DNA from: Oscillospiraceae bacterium
GTDB lineage: Bacteria > Bacillota > Clostridia > Oscillospirales > Ruminococcaceae
Length of the DNA: 64,000 bases
Direction: 5' to 3'
Assembly: GCA_017427265.1 (NCBI GenBank)
Contig: JAFRTG010000029.1
Coordinates: forward strand, 1 to 64,000
This document shows, piece by piece, positions 15,913-25,500 of the stretch. Both the position numbers and the translations under genes were made by a program. Below the pieces are notes generated by a model. The model saw only the letters and a program-made list of their open reading frames with translations. It had not been told where the DNA came from and made no database searches. The stretch's first letter is position 1. The number at the start of each line of letters is the position of its first letter.

Positions 15913-18439
15913 ACCAGCTCTGTCCTTCCTGCACATCTGCTGTCAGCGGGACAGACAGTGCGCAGGCCTGTTCCATCTCCGTATGCAGAATTTCCCCGGC
16001 ACGCGCTGCACAGGCGGCCGGCGCCTCAACAATCAGCTCGTCATGAATCTGCAGAATCAGCTTGGCTTCCGGTACTTCGTCGCGCAGCCGCCGCCAGACC
16101 TGCACCATCGCCTTTTTGATGATGTCCGCAGCTGTGCCCTGTACCGGCGTGTTCATTGCGATGCGCCGTCCGGCCGCCTGCAGATTCTTGTTAGACATTT
16201 TCAGCTCCGGCACATAGCGCCGTCTGCCGAACAGCGTGGTCACATAGCCGCTTTCTTTGGCGTTTTCGACCGTCTCGTTCATGAACCGCTCAACCTGCGG
16301 GAACGAGTGCAGATAATCCTTGATATACTGATCGGCCTTTGCAACGGATACGCCGATATCCTTGGAGAGCGAGAATGCGCCGATGCCGTACAGAATGCCG
16401 AAATTGACCGCCTTTGCTGCACTTCGCATCTCCTTGGTGACCATGTCCTCCGGCATGTTGAAAACCTGCGCGGCGGTCGTCAGGTGAATATCACGGTTCT
16501 CCGCAAAGGTGCGGCGCATGTTCTCGTCGCCGCAGAGATGTGCGACCAGCCGCAGCTCAATCTGACTGTAATCGGCATCGAGCAGGGTGCAGCCCTCCGC
16601 CGCGATGAAGAACCGGCGCATCTCCCGGCCGAGCGATGTGCGCACGGGGATATTCTGCAGATTCGGCTCTGTCGAGGAGATTCTGCCCGTGCGGGTTTCA
16701 GTCTGCCGGTAGCAGGTGTGGATTCTGCCGTCCGGCGCGACCGCTTTGAGCAGCCCCTCGACATAGGTCGAGCTGAGCTTGGTCAGCTGTCGGTACTGCA
16801 GCACAAGCTCGACGACCGGATGCTTGCCGCGCAGTCCGTCCAGCACCTCGGCATTCGTGGACCAGCCGGTCTTGGTCTTTTTTCCGGCCGGCAGTCCGAG
16901 GTCCTCAAACAGAATGACGCCGAGCTGCTTCGGCGAGAGAATATTGAATTCGCGCCCCGCCTGCTCGTAGATGCGCGTTTGCAGATCTGCAATCTGTTTT
17001 TCAAGTATATCACCGAACTGCCGCACGCCGTCCGTGTCGATCCGCACGCCGGTATGCTCCATGTCCGCGAGCACCTCGATCAGCGGCATCTCAATCTCAC
17101 GGAGCAGCTGTTCCATGCCCTGCTCTGTGACCTTCTGCTCCAGACGCTCCGAAAGTGCCGGAAGTGCGGCGATTTCCGCAAATTCGCCGAGATCTTCCGG
17201 ATAGGGCAGCTCCTCGCCGCTGCAGAGCTTCTGCACGGTGTATTCCGATGCGGACGGGTTCAGCAGATAGCCGCAGATCGCTGCGTCCAGCACCAGATTG
17301 TGAATCGTATCGCCCTCTGCCATCATCATCCGGTAAACCGGCTTGGCATCGAAGGTGCGCTTCGGTGCGTCACTCTGCAAAAAGCGCATGATCTGCGCTG
17401 CATCTGTTACGCGCGCAGCCTTGCTGTCCCATGCCAGATACAGCAGATTCTTCCGGTACAGAAAATCAACCGGCGTCTGCCTCTGACAAATCTGTGCCAG
17501 CGTATCCGCATCCGCAGTCACAATCTCCGTCGGCTTCTGTTCCGCAGCGGTTTCCGCCGGAACAGCCGGCACTGCCGAAGGCTCCACATGCAGGCGCTCC
17601 ATCAGCTTATAGAGCTCCAGCTCCGTCAGCAGGGCAGAGAGCGCCGCGGTATCCTGCGGCTTTTTTTCGTATTCGGAAAGATCGGTCGGAATCGGTGCGT
17701 CCGTGACAATCGTTGCAAGCCATTTGCTCTGTTTGGCATCCTCTGCACCGGCTTCCAGCTTTTTCCGGACAGCGGGCTTGAGATCTGCGGCATCCGGCAG
17801 CGCTGTATAGAGCGCCTCAATCGTGCCGTATTGCTGAATCAGCGCAGATGCGGTCTTTTCACCGATGCCCGCAACACCCTTGATATTATCCGAGGAATCG
17901 CCCATCAGCGCTTTCAGGTCAATCAGCTGAACCGGTGCAAAGCCGTAATCCGCCTGAAATTTCTCCGTATCATAGAGCACAGGCTCCTTGTTGGTCGCAA
18001 GGCGCACAGTCACATGCTCGCCGATCAGCTGCAGATTGTCGCGGTCGCCGGTCAGCAGGACGCAGTCCTCTCCGGCTTTTGCACAGGCGGCAGAAAGCGT
18101 GCCGAGAATGTCGTCTGCCTCCCAGCCTGCACAGGTCACGACGGGATAGCCCATCGCCGTGAGAATCTGCTGCGTATAGGGCAGCTGCATGGCAAGCTCA
18201 TCGGGCATGCCCTTGCGGTTGGCCTTGTAGCTTTCAACGGCCTTGTGACGGAAGGTTTTCTCCTCTCGGTCAAAGGCAATGACAATCTGCTCCGTGCCGG
18301 TATCGTCCGCAGCGCGCAGCAGGATATTGAAAAATCCGTAAATTGCGTTTGTGAATACGCCCTTCCCGTTGGAGAGCGGTTTGACGCCGTAAAAGGCGCG
18401 GTTCAGGATGCTGTTTCCATCTACAATGAGCAGTTTCAT
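15896..18439 (-). CDS. polA: DNA polymerase I
   Basis: 847 residues. The N-terminal 5'-nuclease domain (about 1-260) contains AFDREEKTFRH, GWEADDILG, TGDRDNLQL and GDSSDNIKGVAGIGEKTA. The 3'-5' exonuclease-like domain (about 290-470) is degenerate: no DxE-type first exonuclease motif is visible, so proofreading is probably absent, as in many Gram-positive and thermophile enzymes. The polymerase domain has motif A LLDADYSQIELRL, motif B RSAAKAVNFGILYG and motif C LQIHDELIVEAP. Its role is Okazaki fragment maturation and excision repair. ATG 18439 has a GGAAAGGGAG-type site upstream. Confidence 0.97.
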   Translation of the reverse strand: MKLLIVDGNSILNRAFYGVKPLSNGKGVFTNAIYGFFNILLRAADDTGTEQIVIAFDREEKTFRHKAVESYKANRKGMPDELAMQLPYTQQILTAMGYPVVTCAGWEADDILGTLSAACAKAGEDCVLLTGDRDNLQLIGEHVTVRLATNKEPVLYDTEKFQADYGFAPVQLIDLKALMGDSSDNIKGVAGIGEKTASALIQQYGTIEALYTALPDAADLKPAVRKKLEAGAEDAKQSKWLATIVTDAPIPTDLSEYEKKPQDTAALSALLTELELYKLMERLHVEPSAVPAVPAETAAEQKPTEIVTADADTLAQICQRQTPVDFLYRKNLLYLAWDSKAARVTDAAQIMRFLQSDAPKRTFDAKPVYRMMMAEGDTIHNLVLDAAICGYLLNPSASEYTVQKLCSGEELPYPEDLGEFAEIAALPALSERLEQKVTEQGMEQLLREIEMPLIEVLADMEHTGVRIDTDGVRQFGDILEKQIADLQTRIYEQAGREFNILSPKQLGVILFEDLGLPAGKKTKTGWSTNAEVLDGLRGKHPVVELVLQYRQLTKLSSTYVEGLLKAVAPDGRIHTCYRQTETRTGRISSTEPNLQNIPVRTSLGREMRRFFIAAEGCTLLDADYSQIELRLVAHLCGDENMRRTFAENRDIHLTTAAQVFNMPEDMVTKEMRSAAKAVNFGILYGIGAFSLSKDIGVSVAKADQYIKDYLHSFPQVERFMNETVENAKESGYVTTLFGRRRYVPELKMSNKNLQAAGRRIAMNTPVQGTAADIIKKAMVQVWRRLRDEVPEAKLILQIHDELIVEAPAACAARAGEILHTEMEQACALSVPLTADVQEGQSWYDAKG

Positions 18440-18471
18440 AGGCTTGCTCCCTTTCCTGATTTGATATGATT

Positions 18472-18500
18472 ATTGTACCACAATCTTCCCCAAAATGCAA
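18472..18500 (-). promoter_or_regulatory. Promoter of polA-rimI
   Basis: Minus strand: TTGCAT (18500-18495), 17-base spacer, TACAAT (18477-18472). Confidence 0.65.
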
Positions 18501-18735
18501 GCGGGCGGGGAGCCTCCGCGGGCATTTCCCTCCGGGCGGGGAGCCCCCGCGGGCATTTCCCTTCGGAGGGCGGCAGCGAAGTTCTCCAAGTGAGACAAGT
18601 TCACGCCGCTGACGCGGCTTCTGTTCACTCACTTCTTCCCAATGTATCGGCTCCCCTGCAAGGGGCGCTCAGCTTGTAGAAAAAGGTATCGCTGCGCGAT
18701 GATTTATGATGAGGGCTTTGCCCTCAAACTTCCAC
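18500..18735. repeat. Mosaic intergenic repeats
   Basis: Two tandem copies of a GCGGGCGGGGAGCC-type element (18500-18560, also present near 11433 and inverted near 7730) run into a divergent module A (18565-18650) and module D (18667-18705). No gene is seen between 18440 and 18931. Confidence 0.65.
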
Positions 18736-18864
18736 AAGGCACCGGCAGAAACATTGGGGAGAAGCAGCCCCGCAGAAGGCGCGATCAGTGCCGTGTGCTT
18801 ACGATGATTGGGGAAATTCCGAAAAAAGTCTCCGGAGGGAATTGGCAGCGTGCACTGCCTGCGC

Positions 18865-18893
18865 TTGCATTTTTTCGGGAAATGTGGTATACT
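18865..18893 (+). promoter_or_regulatory. Promoter of the topoisomerase operon
   Basis: TTGCAT (18865-18870), 17-base spacer, TATACT (18888-18893). Confidence 0.7.
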
Positions 18894-18931
18894 TGCTTTG
18901 TATGACTATTTATAAGGAAAGGAACATCTGC

Positions 18932-20914
18932 ATGGCGAAAAAACAGCAGGAATACGGCAACGAGAGCATTACGATGCTGAAAGGCCCTGACAAGGTCCGG
19001 AAGCGCCCGGCCGTCATCTTCGGCTCGGACGGCCCGGACGGCTGTGCGCACTCGGTTTTTGAGGTCATCACGAACTCCATCGACGAGGCGCGTGCCGGAT
19101 TCGGTACGAAGATCATCATCACGCGGTATCTCGATCAGTCCATTGAGGTCGAGGACTTCGGCAGAGGCTGCCCCGTTGACTGGAACTCCGCCGAGGAGCG
19201 CTATAACTGGGAGCTCGTCTACTGCGAGCTGTATGCAGGCGGCAAGTACGACGCAAATGCCGATACCTATGCATATTCGCTCGGTCTGAACGGCCTCGGC
19301 CTGTGCGCGACGCAGTTTGCCTCGGAATATATGGATGTCACGGTCATCCGTGACGGGCAGCAGTATTCGCTGCATTTTGAAAAGGGCGAGAACATCGGCG
19401 GTCTGAAAAAGGAGCCCTCGACCCGGAAGCAGACCGGTACCAGAACGCGCTGGAAGCCCGATCTTGAGGTCTTTACCGAGATTGCTGTTTCCGACGACTG
19501 GTTCCGCGATGTGCTGAAACGGCAGGCGGTCGTCAATCCGAATCTGCTGTTCGTTTACCGCAATGAGGTCACGCCGGGCAAGTTTGAGACGGCGGAATTC
19601 CTCTACGAAAACGGCATCACGGACTACGTAACGGAGCTCGTCGGCGAAAAGCCGCTGACACCTGTGCAGTTCTGGCAGACCGACCGCAAGGGCCGCGACC
19701 GCGCCGACCGCGATGAATACAAGGTCAAGCTGAGCGTTGCATTTGCGTTCTCCAATCAGGTGCAGCGCATCGAATACTACCACAACTCCAGCTGGCTGGA
19801 GCACGGCGGCTCGCCGGATAAGGCTGTGCAGCGCGCCTTCCAGACGCAGATTGATGCGTTTCTCAAAAATAACAACCGCTATCAGAAGAACGAGGGCAAG
19901 ATCAGCTTCCAGGATATTCAGGACTGTCTGGTGCTCGTATCTTCGTCGTTCTCCACGGTTGCTTCCTACGAGAACCAGACCAAGAAGGCCATCACAAACC
20001 AGTTTATCTATGAGGCAATGACCGAGTTCCTCAAGCATCAGCTGGAGGTCTATTTCACCGAGAACCCCGACGATGCTGCGCGCATTGCCGAGCAGGTGCT
20101 CATCAACAAGCGCAGCCGCGAAAATGCCGAGCGCACCCGTCTCAATATCAAGAAGAAGCTCTCCGGCAACCTCGATCTTTCCAACATGGTGCCCAAGTTC
20201 GTGGACTGCCGCTCCAAGGACACCGGCCGCAGAGAGCTCTATATCGTGGAGGGCGATTCCGCTCTCGGCTCCGTCAAAATGGCGCGTGATGCCGAATTCC
20301 AGGCGGTTATCCCTGTCCGCGGCAAGATTCTCAACTGTCTCAAGGCTGACTATGCCCGCATCTTCAAATCGGAGATTATCACCGATCTCGTCAAGGTGCT
20401 GGGCTGCGGTGTGGAGGTCACGACCAAGGCCAACAAGGAGCTTGCGACATTCAGTCTCGACAATCTCCGCTGGAACAAGATCGTCATCTGTACGGATGCC
20501 GACGAGGACGGCTTCCACATCCGCACGCTGATTCTGACGATGATCTATCGCCTGGCGCCGACGCTGATCCGCGAGGGCTATGTCTATATCGCGGAATCGC
20601 CGCTGTTCGAGATCACGACGAAGGACAGAACCTATTTTGCATACGACGAGAAGGAGCGCGTCAGAATCCTTTCGATGATCGAGGGGCAGAAGTTCACGCT
20701 GCAGCGCTCCAAGGGTCTCGGTGAGAACGAAGCCGAAATGATGGCACTGACGACCATGAATCCCGAAACACGCCGCATCATCCGCATCACGCCGGAGGAT
20801 GCAGAGGCGACCTTTGAAATGTTTGACATGCTGCTCGGCGATAATCTTGCTGCCAGAAAGGACTATATTGCGGAAAACGGCGGCGATTATCTCGACCTGG
20901 CTGATATTTCGTAA
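18932..20914 (+). CDS. Divergent type II topoisomerase ATPase subunit (GyrB/ParE-like)
   Basis: 660 residues. GHKL ATPase domain: EVITNSIDEARAG (usual form EVVDNSIDEALAG), DFGRGCPVDW and GLNGLGLCATQF replacing the usual GLHGVG. The transducer domain follows, then a toprim domain with EGDSALGSVKMARD (E440; usual form EGDSAGGSAKQGRDR) and TDADEDGFHIRTL (D522, D524). It lacks the long GyrB insertion. Start ATG 18932 with AGGAAAGGA 8 bases upstream. Together with the subunit at 21424 it should form an A2B2 topoisomerase. The altered motifs mark it as a divergent paralogue, so neither gyrB nor parE is assigned. Confidence 0.85.
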   Translation: MAKKQQEYGNESITMLKGPDKVRKRPAVIFGSDGPDGCAHSVFEVITNSIDEARAGFGTKIIITRYLDQSIEVEDFGRGCPVDWNSAEERYNWELVYCELYAGGKYDANADTYAYSLGLNGLGLCATQFASEYMDVTVIRDGQQYSLHFEKGENIGGLKKEPSTRKQTGTRTRWKPDLEVFTEIAVSDDWFRDVLKRQAVVNPNLLFVYRNEVTPGKFETAEFLYENGITDYVTELVGEKPLTPVQFWQTDRKGRDRADRDEYKVKLSVAFAFSNQVQRIEYYHNSSWLEHGGSPDKAVQRAFQTQIDAFLKNNNRYQKNEGKISFQDIQDCLVLVSSSFSTVASYENQTKKAITNQFIYEAMTEFLKHQLEVYFTENPDDAARIAEQVLINKRSRENAERTRLNIKKKLSGNLDLSNMVPKFVDCRSKDTGRRELYIVEGDSALGSVKMARDAEFQAVIPVRGKILNCLKADYARIFKSEIITDLVKVLGCGVEVTTKANKELATFSLDNLRWNKIVICTDADEDGFHIRTLILTMIYRLAPTLIREGYVYIAESPLFEITTKDRTYFAYDEKERVRILSMIEGQKFTLQRSKGLGENEAEMMALTTMNPETRRIIRITPEDAEATFEMFDMLLGDNLAARKDYIAENGGDYLDLADIS

Positions 20915-20932
20915 AAAGGGGAGAATACTGTT

Positions 20933-21364
20933 ATGAGTATGTTTAAGCTGAAATGCAATCAGGACGAAATGCTTGAAATGCTGAGCTCGCAGCTGATGTT
21001 TGCGGAGGAAGCTGTCACGGCAGGTGTTTACGCGACATTTCAGGATACCGGCTTTTTTGCATCGTCCCGCCATGTTGTGATCGGCTATGTCGGTCTGACA
21101 AACCGGAACCGGCTGATCGCAATTCGCGCCGGTATGCTTAAAACAGAGCCGTTCAGCACCGATCTTTCGTATATCACGAAGATCAAGGTGAAGAAAACGC
21201 TGTTCGGCATGTGGCAGGTGTATCTCGAATACTTTGCGGAGCGCGCATACAAACTGAAATTTACAGTCAGCCCGAAAATTCTCGGCGCAAAGTTCCCGAA
21301 TCAGCGTGCCAATACGGACTATCTGATTCAGACGCTGCAGGGATGTTCCCCGGCCGGCCGCTGA
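20933..21364 (+). CDS. Hypothetical protein between the topoisomerase subunits
   Basis: 143 residues, soluble and beta-rich, with SSRHVVIGYVGLTNRNRLIAI and KIKVKKTLFGMWQVYLEYF. The pattern resembles small PH-like or YcxB-like domains, but this is a weak impression. It begins 18 bases after the ATPase subunit and ends 59 bases before the cleavage subunit, so all three are very likely co-transcribed. Its role may be tied to the topoisomerase or merely housekeeping. Ribosome binding site AAAAGGGGAG precedes the ATG. Confidence 0.7.
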   Translation: MSMFKLKCNQDEMLEMLSSQLMFAEEAVTAGVYATFQDTGFFASSRHVVIGYVGLTNRNRLIAIRAGMLKTEPFSTDLSYITKIKVKKTLFGMWQVYLEYFAERAYKLKFTVSPKILGAKFPNQRANTDYLIQTLQGCSPAGR

Positions 21365-21423
21365 ACGGCAAAAAGAGAAAATGTGATCTGTTGAATGACG
21401 CAGACGGAAAGGATATCTGATTC

Positions 21424-23661
21424 ATGCCACGAAAGAAAAAGGAAACCGCACCGAAAGCGGCGAATCCTTCCAACGCATATATAGAGGGTGCGGGTCTGAC
21501 GGTCGAGGAGCGCATCACGGAAACGCTGCGCAAGAACTTTATGCCCTACGCCATGAGCGCAATCGTCTCCCGTGCGCTGCCGGAGATCGACGGCTTCAAG
21601 CCCTCGCACCGCAAGCTGCTCTATACCATGTACAAGATGGGGCTGCTTTCCGGCGCACGTACCAAATCCGCAAACGTCGTCGGCCAGACGATGCGGCTCA
21701 ATCCGCACGGCGATGCCGCGATCTATGAGACGATGGTGCGTCTTGCCCGCGGAAACGAATCTCTGCTGCACCCTTATGTGGACAGCAAGGGTAATTTCGG
21801 CAAGGTCTATTCCCGCGATATGGCCTATGCGGCCCCGCGATATACCGAGGTGCGGCTGGAGCCGATCGCTGCGGAGCTGTTCTCAGATATTGACAAGGAA
21901 ACGGTCGATTTTGTTCCGAATTACGACAATACCATGAACGAGCCGACGCTGCTGCCGGCAACATTCCCGTCTGTTCTCGTCAATGCCAATGTCGGCATTG
22001 CGGTTTCGATGGCGAGCAATGTCTGCCCGTTCAATCTCAGCGAGGTCTGCGAAACGACGGTTGCGCTGATTCAGGACCCCGCGCATGATCTGCTCTCCAC
22101 GCTGAAGGGACCGGATTTCCCGACCGGCGCCTTCATGCTCTACGACGAAGAGGAGATGCGCAAGATCTATGACACCGGACGCGGCAGCATCAGACTGCGC
22201 TCCAAGTGGAACTATGACAAGGCGGCAAACTGCATTGAGGTTACGCAGATTCCGTATTCCACGACGATTGAGGCCATCATGGAGAAGATCGTCGAGCTGG
22301 TCAAGGCCGGAAAAATCCGCGAGATTTCGTATCTGCGCGATGAAACCGACCTGAACGGCCTCAAGCTGACGCTGGATCTCAAACGCGGTACCGATCCCGA
22401 CAAGCTGATGCAGAAGCTCTACCGGCTGACGCCGCTGCAGGACACGGTCTCCTGCAATTTCAATATTTTGATTGCGGGGATGCCGAAGGTCATGGGTGTG
22501 CGCGAAATCCTTGAGGAGTGGATCGCGTTCCGCACGGAATGCATCCGCCGCAGAGTGTATTTCGATCTGCACAAAAAGATGGATAAGCTGCATCTGCTGG
22601 AAGGCCTCGAAAAGATTCTGCTCGATATCGACCGTGCCATCAAGATCGTCCGCGAGACAGAGGAGGAATCCGAGGTTGTCTCGAACCTCATGATCGGCTT
22701 CGGCATTGACAATGTGCAGGCGGAGTATGTCGCGGAAATCAAGCTGCGGCATCTCAACCGGGAATATATCCTCAACCGCACCAAGGAAATCGAACAGCTG
22801 CGCAAGGATATCGCGGAGATGGAGGACATCCTCAAGGATGTCAAAAAGATCCGCAGGATCATGATTGCGGAGCTCAAAAAAGTCGCGCAGAAATATGCGC
22901 AGCCCCGCAAAACAATGTTCTACGATCTTTCTGAGGAGCCGGAAAGCACAGCCGAGGATGATACGCCGGATTATCCGGTGCACCTGTTCCTCTCCGCGGA
23001 GGGCTACTTCAAGAAGATTACGCCGCAGAGCCTCCGCATGAGCAGCGACCAGAAGCTCAAGGAAGGCGATGTGATGACGCAGCAGAAGAATGCCTCCAAC
23101 CGCACGGAGCTGCTGTTCTTCACCGATCAGGCGCAGGTCTATAAAACACGCGCAGCTGCCTTTGACGATACCAAGGCGAGCGTGCTCGGCGACTTTGTGC
23201 CGGTCAAGCTGGGCTTCGATGACGGCGAGCGCGTCAAGTTCATGATTGCAACCGACAACTACAGCGGATTTGTGCTGTTCTGCTTTGAGAACGGCAAGAT
23301 CGCCAAGGTGCCGCTCAATGCCTACATGACAAAAACGAACCGCAAAAAGCTCGCAAATGCGTACTCTGCAAAGAATCCGATCGTCGATATTCTCTATATC
23401 GAGGAGGACTGCAATGTGCTGCTGCGTTCGACCAATAACCGGGCGGTCGTGTTCCATACCGCGATGCTGCTGCCGAAATCCACGCGCGATTCCATCGGCG
23501 TGCAGGTCATGACGCTCAAGGCGAAATCCTCAAAGCTGGATTCCGCTGCCGTCCTGACCGCAGAGCAGACGGAAGAGCTGAAAAAATATATTGTCAAAAA
23601 TATTCCGGCGTCCGGCGGCATGGCAAAGGATCTGGAGCTGGCCGGTCAGATGACGCTGTAA
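21424..23661 (+). CDS. Divergent type II topoisomerase cleavage subunit (GyrA/ParC-like)
   Basis: 745 residues. The DNA breakage-reunion domain starts with MPYAMSAIVSRALPEIDGFKP. The catalytic tyrosine is Y140 in AAPRYTEVRL, preceded by the arginine found in the family (R139). A coiled-coil region (about 400-480) and a short C-terminal part follow, the latter with only weak beta-pinwheel similarity and no GyrA box (QRRGGKG) visible. This points to topoisomerase IV-like decatenation or relaxation rather than supercoiling. GGAAAGGA precedes ATG 21424. Same operon as the ATPase subunit. Confidence 0.85.
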   Translation: MPRKKKETAPKAANPSNAYIEGAGLTVEERITETLRKNFMPYAMSAIVSRALPEIDGFKPSHRKLLYTMYKMGLLSGARTKSANVVGQTMRLNPHGDAAIYETMVRLARGNESLLHPYVDSKGNFGKVYSRDMAYAAPRYTEVRLEPIAAELFSDIDKETVDFVPNYDNTMNEPTLLPATFPSVLVNANVGIAVSMASNVCPFNLSEVCETTVALIQDPAHDLLSTLKGPDFPTGAFMLYDEEEMRKIYDTGRGSIRLRSKWNYDKAANCIEVTQIPYSTTIEAIMEKIVELVKAGKIREISYLRDETDLNGLKLTLDLKRGTDPDKLMQKLYRLTPLQDTVSCNFNILIAGMPKVMGVREILEEWIAFRTECIRRRVYFDLHKKMDKLHLLEGLEKILLDIDRAIKIVRETEEESEVVSNLMIGFGIDNVQAEYVAEIKLRHLNREYILNRTKEIEQLRKDIAEMEDILKDVKKIRRIMIAELKKVAQKYAQPRKTMFYDLSEEPESTAEDDTPDYPVHLFLSAEGYFKKITPQSLRMSSDQKLKEGDVMTQQKNASNRTELLFFTDQAQVYKTRAAAFDDTKASVLGDFVPVKLGFDDGERVKFMIATDNYSGFVLFCFENGKIAKVPLNAYMTKTNRKKLANAYSAKNPIVDILYIEEDCNVLLRSTNNRAVVFHTAMLLPKSTRDSIGVQVMTLKAKSSKLDSAAVLTAEQTEELKKYIVKNIPASGGMAKDLELAGQMTL

Positions 23662-23680
23662 ACCGAAACGAGGTGCTGTT

Positions 23681-24151
23681 ATGATTCGCAGAGCAGAGCA
23701 GCGGGATATTCCCGGACTGCTGAACCTGCTGGTGCAGGTTGACATGGTGCACCACAACGGCCGGCCGGATCTGTTCAAGGGGCCGGCAACGAAATATACT
23801 GCGGAGGAGCTTGCGGAGATGCTTGCCGGAGACGGAACCGTCGTGTTCGTCTGCACGGATGAATCGGATACCCGCGTGCTCGGTCATGCTTTCTGTATGA
23901 TGCAGCAGCATCCGGATGACCATGTGCTGACCGATATCAAAACGCTGTATATCGACGATATCTGCGTCGATGAGAACGCCCGCAGGCAGCATGTCGGCAA
24001 ACGGCTCTATGAAGCTGCGCTCGACTATGCCCGTGCATGCGGATGCTATAACGTGACGCTGAATGTCTGGGCGTGCAATCCCGGCGCACAGGCCTTCTAC
24101 GAAAGCTGCGGGATGCAGCCGCAGAAAATTGGCATGGAGACCGTCCTGTAA
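23681..24151 (+). CDS. GNAT family N-acetyltransferase
   Basis: 156 residues with the acetyl-CoA-binding segment IDDICVDENARRQHVGKRLYEAAL and the final FYESCGM block. The substrate is not deducible. It starts 19 bases after the topoisomerase gene and may share its transcript. Confidence 0.85.
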   Translation: MIRRAEQRDIPGLLNLLVQVDMVHHNGRPDLFKGPATKYTAEELAEMLAGDGTVVFVCTDESDTRVLGHAFCMMQQHPDDHVLTDIKTLYIDDICVDENARRQHVGKRLYEAALDYARACGCYNVTLNVWACNPGAQAFYESCGMQPQKIGMETVL

Positions 24152-24189
24152 AGAGATTGCTGCGGGACGCAGCGTTGAAAGGAGCTATT

Positions 24190-24567
24190 ATGGCGCAGAA
24201 CAGATATGTCGGGGAGAATGCCGACTGGACAAAGGCGTTTGTCGCAGATCCCCATTTCTATGAGAAACCGGACGGCACGCCCTTCGGCGTGTTCGGCATC
24301 AATGAGGGCATCGAAACAATCATGCCCAAGCTGCCGCAGAAGCGCTATCATCCGGACGGCGACGATATCTATGAATGGCGCATTCTGTTTTACAGCAATA
24401 CCACGCAGCGTGTGATCGGTGATGCCGATTTCTACGCTGTGATGCGCATTCTTGTGACCGGCGGCTATATTCTGGATGATAACGGCGAAAATGTGCTGAT
24501 TCAGGCACTTTCTCTGACCGAGCTGGACGCGCTGATGCGCCGTGCGGCGGCTGCTGATAAAAAATGA
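24190..24567 (+). CDS. Hypothetical protein
   Basis: 125 residues, acidic, no signal peptide. ATG 24190 is chosen because AAGGAG lies 5-6 bases upstream; the frame is open further up but overlaps the acetyltransferase gene. Visible runs: GTPFGVFGINEGIETIMP and YEWRILFYSNTTQRVIGDADFYAVMR. The stop overlaps a possible ATG for the next frame. No family recognised. Confidence 0.65.
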   Translation: MAQNRYVGENADWTKAFVADPHFYEKPDGTPFGVFGINEGIETIMPKLPQKRYHPDGDDIYEWRILFYSNTTQRVIGDADFYAVMRILVTGGYILDDNGENVLIQALSLTELDALMRRAAAADKK

Positions 24568-24611
24568 AGATTGCCCGCGCTTCTCACACGCAGGGCAGAA
24601 ATGAGGCTGAT

Positions 24612-25454
24612 ATGAGAGAAATTCATGTGGATCAGATTGCAGATACCGTCCGCGGCCTGTGCATAAAGGCCAATGCCGTCCTGCCGGAATCGCTTGAGCA
24701 GTGCATTCGCTGCGGCGCCGACAGGGAGCAGTCACAAGCGGGCAAAAATGTCTTTGCCGATCTCTGCGCCAATCTGGACGCAGCAAGGGAAACCGGTCTG
24801 CCCATCTGTCAGGATACCGGCATGGCGGTCATCTTCATGCAGATCGGTCAGGATGTGCACATTGTCGGCGGCGATCTGCGCGAGGCGGTCAACCGCGGCG
24901 TGGCAGCCGGATATCTGAACGGGTATCTGCGCTGTTCGGTCGTCGGGGATCCGCTGGAGCGCGTCAATACGAAGAATAATACGCCGGCGGTGCTGCATCT
25001 GGATATCGTGCCGGGTGAGGAAATCCGGATTGATGTCTGCCCAAAGGGCTTCGGCAGTGAGAACATGAGCGCCATGCGGATGTTTACGCCGGCAGCGTCC
25101 CATGCGGATATCATCGGCTTTGTCACCGATACGATTGCGAAGGCCGGCAGCAATCCCTGCCCGCCGATCGTGGTCGGCGTCGGCATCGGCGGCGATTTTG
25201 AGCAGTGCGCGCTGCTCGCCAAAAAGGCACTCTGCCGCGACATTGCCGTGCGCAATCCCAAGCCGCTCTATGCAGAGCTGGAGCAGCAGATGCTCGATTC
25301 TGTGAACCGGCTCGGCATCGGACCGCAGGGCTTCGGCGGCACCGTGACCGCACTGGCTGTCAACATTGAGCAGAGCGCGACGCATATTGCGGGGCTGCCG
25401 GTTGCGGTCAATGTCGGGTGTCATGTGACCCGCCATGCAAGCGCTGTTCTGTAA
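24612..25454 (+). CDS. Class I fumarate hydratase / tartrate dehydratase alpha subunit
   Basis: 280 residues corresponding to the N-terminal, iron-sulfur-binding half of class I fumarases (TtdA/FumA-N). Ligand cysteines are visible in PICQDTGMAV, FEQCALLAKK and VGCHVTRHA, with NTKNNTPAVLH and GIGGDFEQC in between. The two-subunit enzymes interconvert fumarate and malate and need a beta subunit, which is not adjacent. ATG 24612 is chosen over an in-frame ATG at 24564 because the homology begins there, though its ribosome binding site is only GAGG. Confidence 0.9.
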   Translation: MREIHVDQIADTVRGLCIKANAVLPESLEQCIRCGADREQSQAGKNVFADLCANLDAARETGLPICQDTGMAVIFMQIGQDVHIVGGDLREAVNRGVAAGYLNGYLRCSVVGDPLERVNTKNNTPAVLHLDIVPGEEIRIDVCPKGFGSENMSAMRMFTPAASHADIIGFVTDTIAKAGSNPCPPIVVGVGIGGDFEQCALLAKKALCRDIAVRNPKPLYAELEQQMLDSVNRLGIGPQGFGGTVTALAVNIEQSATHIAGLPVAVNVGCHVTRHASAVL

Positions 25455-25500
25455 GAAATACTATCAAATTGTGCATAATGCATATATTACAATTGGGCGC

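Noticed and set aside
15863..18469. An 868-codon open frame antisense to polA
   Set aside because: It is the shadow of polA in a GC-rich third-position genome; it has no recognisable domains, and the polA motifs on the other strand are unambiguous.
18788..18931. Upstream extension of the topoisomerase ATPase gene
   Set aside because: The promoter (18865-18893) lies inside it and the strong ribosome binding site points to ATG 18932.
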